Shown here: piece after piece, positions 59,752 through 64,000 of the stretch
Layout of the letters: each line of letters starts with the position of its first letter
Position numbering within the stretch: position 1 is the first letter of the stretch
NCBI GenBank assembly: GCA_022113835.1
Contig: JAILWY010000025.1
Span: 434,001-498,000, forward strand
DNA: 64,000 nucleotides
From: Atopsyche davidsoni
Taxonomy: Eukaryota; Arthropoda; Insecta; Trichoptera; Hydrobiosidae
Reading direction: 5' to 3'
Program-made: the position numbers and the translations under genes
The notes under the pieces: generated by a model
Databases searched by the model: none
The model's input: only the letters and a program-made list of their open reading frames with translations
Told to the model about the DNA's origin: nothing

Positions 59752-59913
59752 GTGGGCGGCGCGGGGGGGCGGGGGAGGGGGAGGGGAGGGGGCGGGGGAG
59801 AGGGAGGGGGAGGGGGAGGGGGAGGGGGAGGGGGAGGGGGAGGGGGAGGGGGAGGGGGAGGGGGAGGGGGAGGGGGAGGGGGAGGGGGAGGGGGAGGGGT
59901 GGGAGCGGGGGGT
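59752..59913. repeat. GGGGGA hexanucleotide array, G-quadruplex-prone
   Basis: About 20 units of gggggA-type repeats with G runs of 4-7 bases. Reading frames give poly-glycine or glycine-arginine and are artefacts. Confidence 0.95.
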
Positions 59914-60192
59914 GTGTTTGAGTTGGAATATTGAAAATTGTTACGGCTTGTTATGGAAACATCGTAAATATTTGAAGGCCTATTTTATATTTGCCTTGTT
60001 ACATTATTTTTAAATGTATATATCCTGTTTATTATTCAAGATGTGTTTTTTCACATTTAAAATATACCTCAGTATAATTTGACTACGCGAAATGTTGTTT
60101 GTGTCGTCACTCTGAGCATTTGCTTTGCCGCGCTACTATTCAGATTGTCCATGTCAGTTTATCTTCAGCATGTATAATTTACACTCAAAGAG

Positions 60193-60655
60193 AGTCAATA
60201 TTTTTGACAGAGAGTACTTGGTGGAATTCTATTTTAATATTTTTGAGTAAAATACTTGAGTGATTTTCCCCATGTTTGTTTTTATTGTGACCGGTTTCGC
60301 CAACCTTTCACGTTGGCATTATCAAACAGAGTGAGATTTTATATAATAATAAGCAATTAGGTAAACAATTGTTAGAGGGAGAGGTTGTTGGAAAGAGAGA
60401 GAGTGATTGTCAGGTGGTAAGGGCTAATGTGATTTTAATGTACCTGACTATTGGAGGATTCTATATAATTGCAATTTTTTGTGAACAAATGTTTTTATAT
60501 TAATGGGGTAATTATCTAAAGTAGTGGCTTTGAGGTGTAGCTGCAGTTATCCTGTGTTGGGGTTTGTCTTGTAGTGTGTTTATCTGTAAATAATAGGTTT
60601 TTGCGCAGTAAATGTGGAAAATCACTCAAGTATTTTACTCAAAAATATTCAAAGA
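60193..60655. mobile_element. ACCGGT repeat family, copy F (longest)
   Basis: The tail (caatatttttgacagagagt, ggtggaattct) at 60196 is followed by the outer arm at 60234-60277. The complement of the outer arm closes the element at 60610-60650. Inside the left arm, on the minus strand (60283-60334), is TTGATAA, T, GCCAAC, loop, GTTGGC, GAAAC, CG, GTC, with a 3-bp stem I (TGT/ACA). The interior has a gagag-rich run and no coding frame. Confidence 0.75.
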
Positions 60656-60784
60656 GATAGTATCAAAGAGTTGCGTCGTTATGCGTTAGATTTTTATATG
60701 CTGATCTATATAAAAAAAACAAAAAACAAAGCAAGATTATAAAAACAAATTAGTCACAGACGTCTTTAGGGTTGATATTTAGAG

Positions 60785-60880
60785 GGGGTGATTACACCCC
60801 TCACTAACGGGGAGACCATCATCTGGCAAACATCCTGCAGCAGTTCCGGTGCATTTCCCGGAACAGGTCGGAGCTGCAGG
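60785..60880. other. Cluster of inverted repeats with a STAT-type site
   Basis: GGGGTG/CACCCC (60785-60800) with a 4-base loop. Then nested arms CCTGCAGC (60834-60841) with GCTGCAGG (60873-60880), and GTTCCGG (60843-60849) with CCGGAAC (60858-60864). TTCCCGGAA at 60855-60863 fits the STAT consensus TTCNNNGAA. Possible hairpin-forming or regulatory element. Confidence 0.5.
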
Positions 60881-60889
60881 CATCACAAT

Positions 60890-63800
60890 ATTAATGCTAA
60901 ACTGTTTACGCTGCCTGAAGCAAAGGAACTGCGGGCTGCAAACTGTGGTGCGCAAACACCCTCCAGGTTTTTAAAAGTAATTGGCCTTTTATTATTTTGC
61001 CAAGAAGCTGGTAGAATTTTTTACTAAACAAACAAATACAAATAACCAAATACCTAATAATTTTCTAAACATCTTAGCTTTGATTTCTATCGTCTTGCAA
61101 GGGAATTGTCACAATAATCACAAAGCTCTGATAAACAAAAAAAGCTTATTAAGCAATAAAGCAACCAAAGTGAATTGTAGCTGTGTCGTGCTTTTTAAAT
61201 CTCCAGACTTGATCATTTTTCTTTGTGGGCACTTTCACCTTAGGTCCCTGAAAGGCGCAATTGCATACCAATAAAAATGATCTATATACAATTATCATTC
61301 GGATATTTATATGTGTTATTTAAATATGGACTATTTTAAATTAAACCTGTCTGCCATGAATAGACACAACTACAAAGATTTGTGTGAGTGAGTTGTGTAG
61401 ATTGCTTATCCCGTATATGTGTCCTTAAAAGTATGTTGTAAATTGAAAAATTAAATACAAGTTATTTTTAGTTGTTTGCACAGGATATCTGCAAATATTT
61501 AATATTACTTTTTATGACTTATTCAAGGAAAAAAAATAACACAATTTACATATTTATTGATCTCAAGGCCAAATGTTTATTGGTTTAATAACCAATGTCT
61601 CCATCTTAGAGCTCGGGGGTTGTGGAGCTAATGCGAGTCAGATTTATCAGCTTGATTTATTGAATTTACAAATGTCAGTGGTTTATGGGGTTAGAATCAA
61701 ATGATTTAGTATTAAAACGATTATTAAACTTACGGGGTTTAGCTAAGCAAAGGAATTTATGGCGAACTTTAGTACTGATTAGTTGTTTTTATAAATTAAT
61801 TTGGGGGAATTTATTAAAATAGTAGGTTCATAAATATATTAATTTAAATAAGCCTCTATTTATGTTTAAACAATAAAAACTTTCTTGCTGTTCAGAAAAC
61901 TCTTCAAAACAAATTTAAATAAACTTAAAGATATAAATTTATAAAATTAAGTTCTGTTTTGACTTTAAAATCTGTTTTGATAAAAAAAATTTTTTTGTTA
62001 TATCTTATTTTTTAAATAAACCTGATATTAAAAAAAATATATAATTATTTTCTACTTTACTAATAATTTAAGTAATTTAGATATGTTTAGTTTTAAATAA
62101 ATGAAAAATTAAATCAAAAACCAGTTTTAATGACGACATGCATAGCAAACAAATTGATGAAAAATACAAAACAGCACATTTATAACACAAAAGGTTGTAT
62201 TTTATACATTAATACATCAATTGTTTTAAAAAAAAAAATTATTTTCGCCTGCTATCAACTTTTATAGAATTGATAAAACTTTATTTACCCAAAATTGAAA
62301 CAAGGACATTGTAACAAACAAATTGTTTTTAATACTAGACATCAAAGCAGTTTCGATTCGGCCTTGAAGTGATAGATGTTGAGAAATGTTAGGTAATTCA
62401 TTAATTGTATCTATATTTTAATTCCACGCCAAATAAAATATATTTATCTTCATAACTTGGTCCAAATTTGAATACGCTCGGATAAGTAAGTCAATGCCAC
62501 GCATTATTCATGTTATCATTTGAGATGTTTTCTGTTTACATTAGCCACTATTTACTCGGTCCTGTATCTTGTTTTCCATGATTTCTCCTTGAGAGTGATT
62601 CACGAGCAATAAAGCTTTCTACATCAATAATGTTATGAAGTTTCTATTGGGTCTACATTTTTTGACAATACATCGCCATAATATTATCCAAGAAATTTAA
62701 TTTGACTATGCAGACGGATAGCGCAGAGTGATTAGCAAAAAGTTTTGGGTTCTTATTCAGTGAGAGAGGAAAAATCTTTAGAGTTTTATAGTGATACTTT
62801 CTAATAAACGTGTGCCTGCTTTTTTACTGTAATTTCTTAATCCTATAGAAAAATAGTCTAAAACATCTTATTTCTATATGAATTTGGATGTCTGCCTCTC
62901 ATGCAGTAGCAAGAAATTTTATAAAATTTTAAAAAGCGATTGAAAAAGATTAATTCAAATTATTCTATCTTACGTTATTTTGATCGATGAGCCAGCATGG
63001 TAACTACATAAGTGTGTGTCAGTATCTGAACGAATAAGAATTGTGCGCATTGTTTGATCACACAAATCAAAATATGTATACAGAGTGAATATTTTATCAC
63101 AACTCAGTGTGCAAACAAGGTGATTCAAATCGAAGGAATAGTATGGCATGATACGCCAGAAGTGGGGGGGAAATAAATAACTTTGAGATATCATTTCATT
63201 GTTTCCAAAGTATTTCTAAATCTACAATTCTTATAACACTAGTTATTATTTATTGTTAAAGTTAAATTTTATTCATTTTGGTATCTAATATAATTATAGA
63301 AAGTATAATAAAATGTATTATTTTTGCTTACTCGGGATATAAAGACATGTGTGCAAAATGAATGTGATAAAAAAATACATGGAACAGAAAGTTTATTTTG
63401 TAGAAATACTTCTAAATGAAATCAAGTAAATATAATTTATGGTCTAAATCTTCATAATTTACATAGCAATTTTGTTTTTTTTTAATATTTACTCTTGCAT
63501 AGAAGTGCGATTATAGACTTTATTTCTAGATTTATTAGCTTGGATACCAATTGCTTGTCGTTATAAAAAAAACTGAGACAGACAGACTGATTATGACTAT
63601 GATTTGTCAAGGTAGTCCAGTTTCAGTTTTTCGAAGTTTTCTAGATTTACGGTTTGCTACACGTGTCAGCCCTAACAAGACGAGAGCACCAGAGGAGTGC
63701 ACGGGGGTGGGGTGAGTATTATTTTAATTGCAGGGACGTGGTGTGGCGGCCACTCTGTGTTTATTTATCGGCCTACTAATGGGTACTTAATTTCTCGAAT

Positions 63801-63915
63801 GCCCTCTGCAACACTGGGAAATGAGATAAAGTGTGGCAGGGCTCGCTATAAATATACAGACAAAGAACCTTTCATAAGAATTAATGATGGTTGTGTTTTA
63901 AGACTTTTAGTTGAT
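60890..63915. other. AT-rich non-coding stretch
   Basis: Frames at 60788-61027 and 60981-61274 overlap and have no recognised domain. The 63660-63850 patch is complex and GC-richer without a supported exon. No gene supported. Confidence 0.45.
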
Positions 63916-63918
63916 ATT

Positions 63919-64000
63919 TTTTTCTTCTTCTTCTTCATCAAGTGCCTCTCGTCAAATGAGGTTGGCGACCATTTCAATGACCTGAGCTGATGCTGAGCCA
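63919..64000 (+). repeat. Dispersed repeat shared with 8764-8843, cut by the window end
   Basis: cttcttcttcttcatcaag, gtgcctctcgtcaaatgagg and ttggcgaccatttc, then tgctgagcc. Same order and spacing as at 8.8 kb. The element probably continues beyond 64000. Confidence 0.6.

Noticed and set aside
59646..59934. Glycine/arginine-rich + frames
   Set aside because: Products of the GGGGGA array.
62709..62760. Possible tRNA-like A and B boxes (tagcgcagagtgattagc, tgggttc)
   Set aside because: Boxes are too close together and no stems close. Chance similarity is likely.

Overview
The window looks like arthropod nuclear DNA. It is strongly AT-rich, carries one spliced eukaryotic gene with GT-AG introns, and contains three CCTAA units in a row (TTAGG read on the other strand, the usual arthropod telomere repeat). 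It also holds tRNA-derived SINE-like sequences, foldback/MITE elements, a hAT-like element, a Helitron fragment and many simple repeats. I see no bacterial, organellar or viral genes and no CRISPR array. The species cannot be named from the sequence.

Layout. Positions 1-115 are the cut end of a dispersed foldback element. Positions 402-6261 are one complete protein gene on the + strand, with 11 coding exons, 10 introns and 515 codons. It encodes an F-box protein with leucine-rich repeats, so the likely role is a substrate receptor of an SCF ubiquitin ligase. A poly(A) signal lies just after the stop. From about 6.3 kb to the end (about 57 kb) I find no further convincing coding exon. That stretch is AT-rich intergenic or long-intron DNA with transposon remnants, microsatellites, minisatellites and scattered GC-rich patches, some of which look like candidate regulatory elements.

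Mobile and repetitive content. (1) A foldback family carries a tRNA-Thr-like core between inverted arms, with five copies; in one copy the core is flipped relative to the head. (2) Several small repeat families share a structural signature: a CTGANGA-like box, one extra base, a hairpin, GAAAC, two bases, and GTC. This reads like a type I hammerhead self-cleaving ribozyme with a very short stem III. The best copy (10345-10388) keeps CTGATGA, GAAA, GTC and a 4-bp stem I. Related, more decayed copies are at 8.3, 16.4, 23.5, 24.5, 34.0, 40.6, 53.6 and 60.3 kb. (3) A 590-bp hAT-like element at 37327-37916 has a near-perfect 8-bp target duplication. (4) A Helitron 5' end and a broken Rep-domain fragment lie at 26179-26640. 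(5) Other SINE-like tRNA relics lie near 8.1, 25.4, 27.4 and 51.4 kb.

The most interesting observation is the recurrent hammerhead-like motif in several otherwise different short repeats, some arranged as head-to-head inverted pairs. Hammerheads in arthropod Penelope-like elements and small metazoan retrozymes are established, so the motif may mark such elements. Self-cleavage here is inference and is untested.
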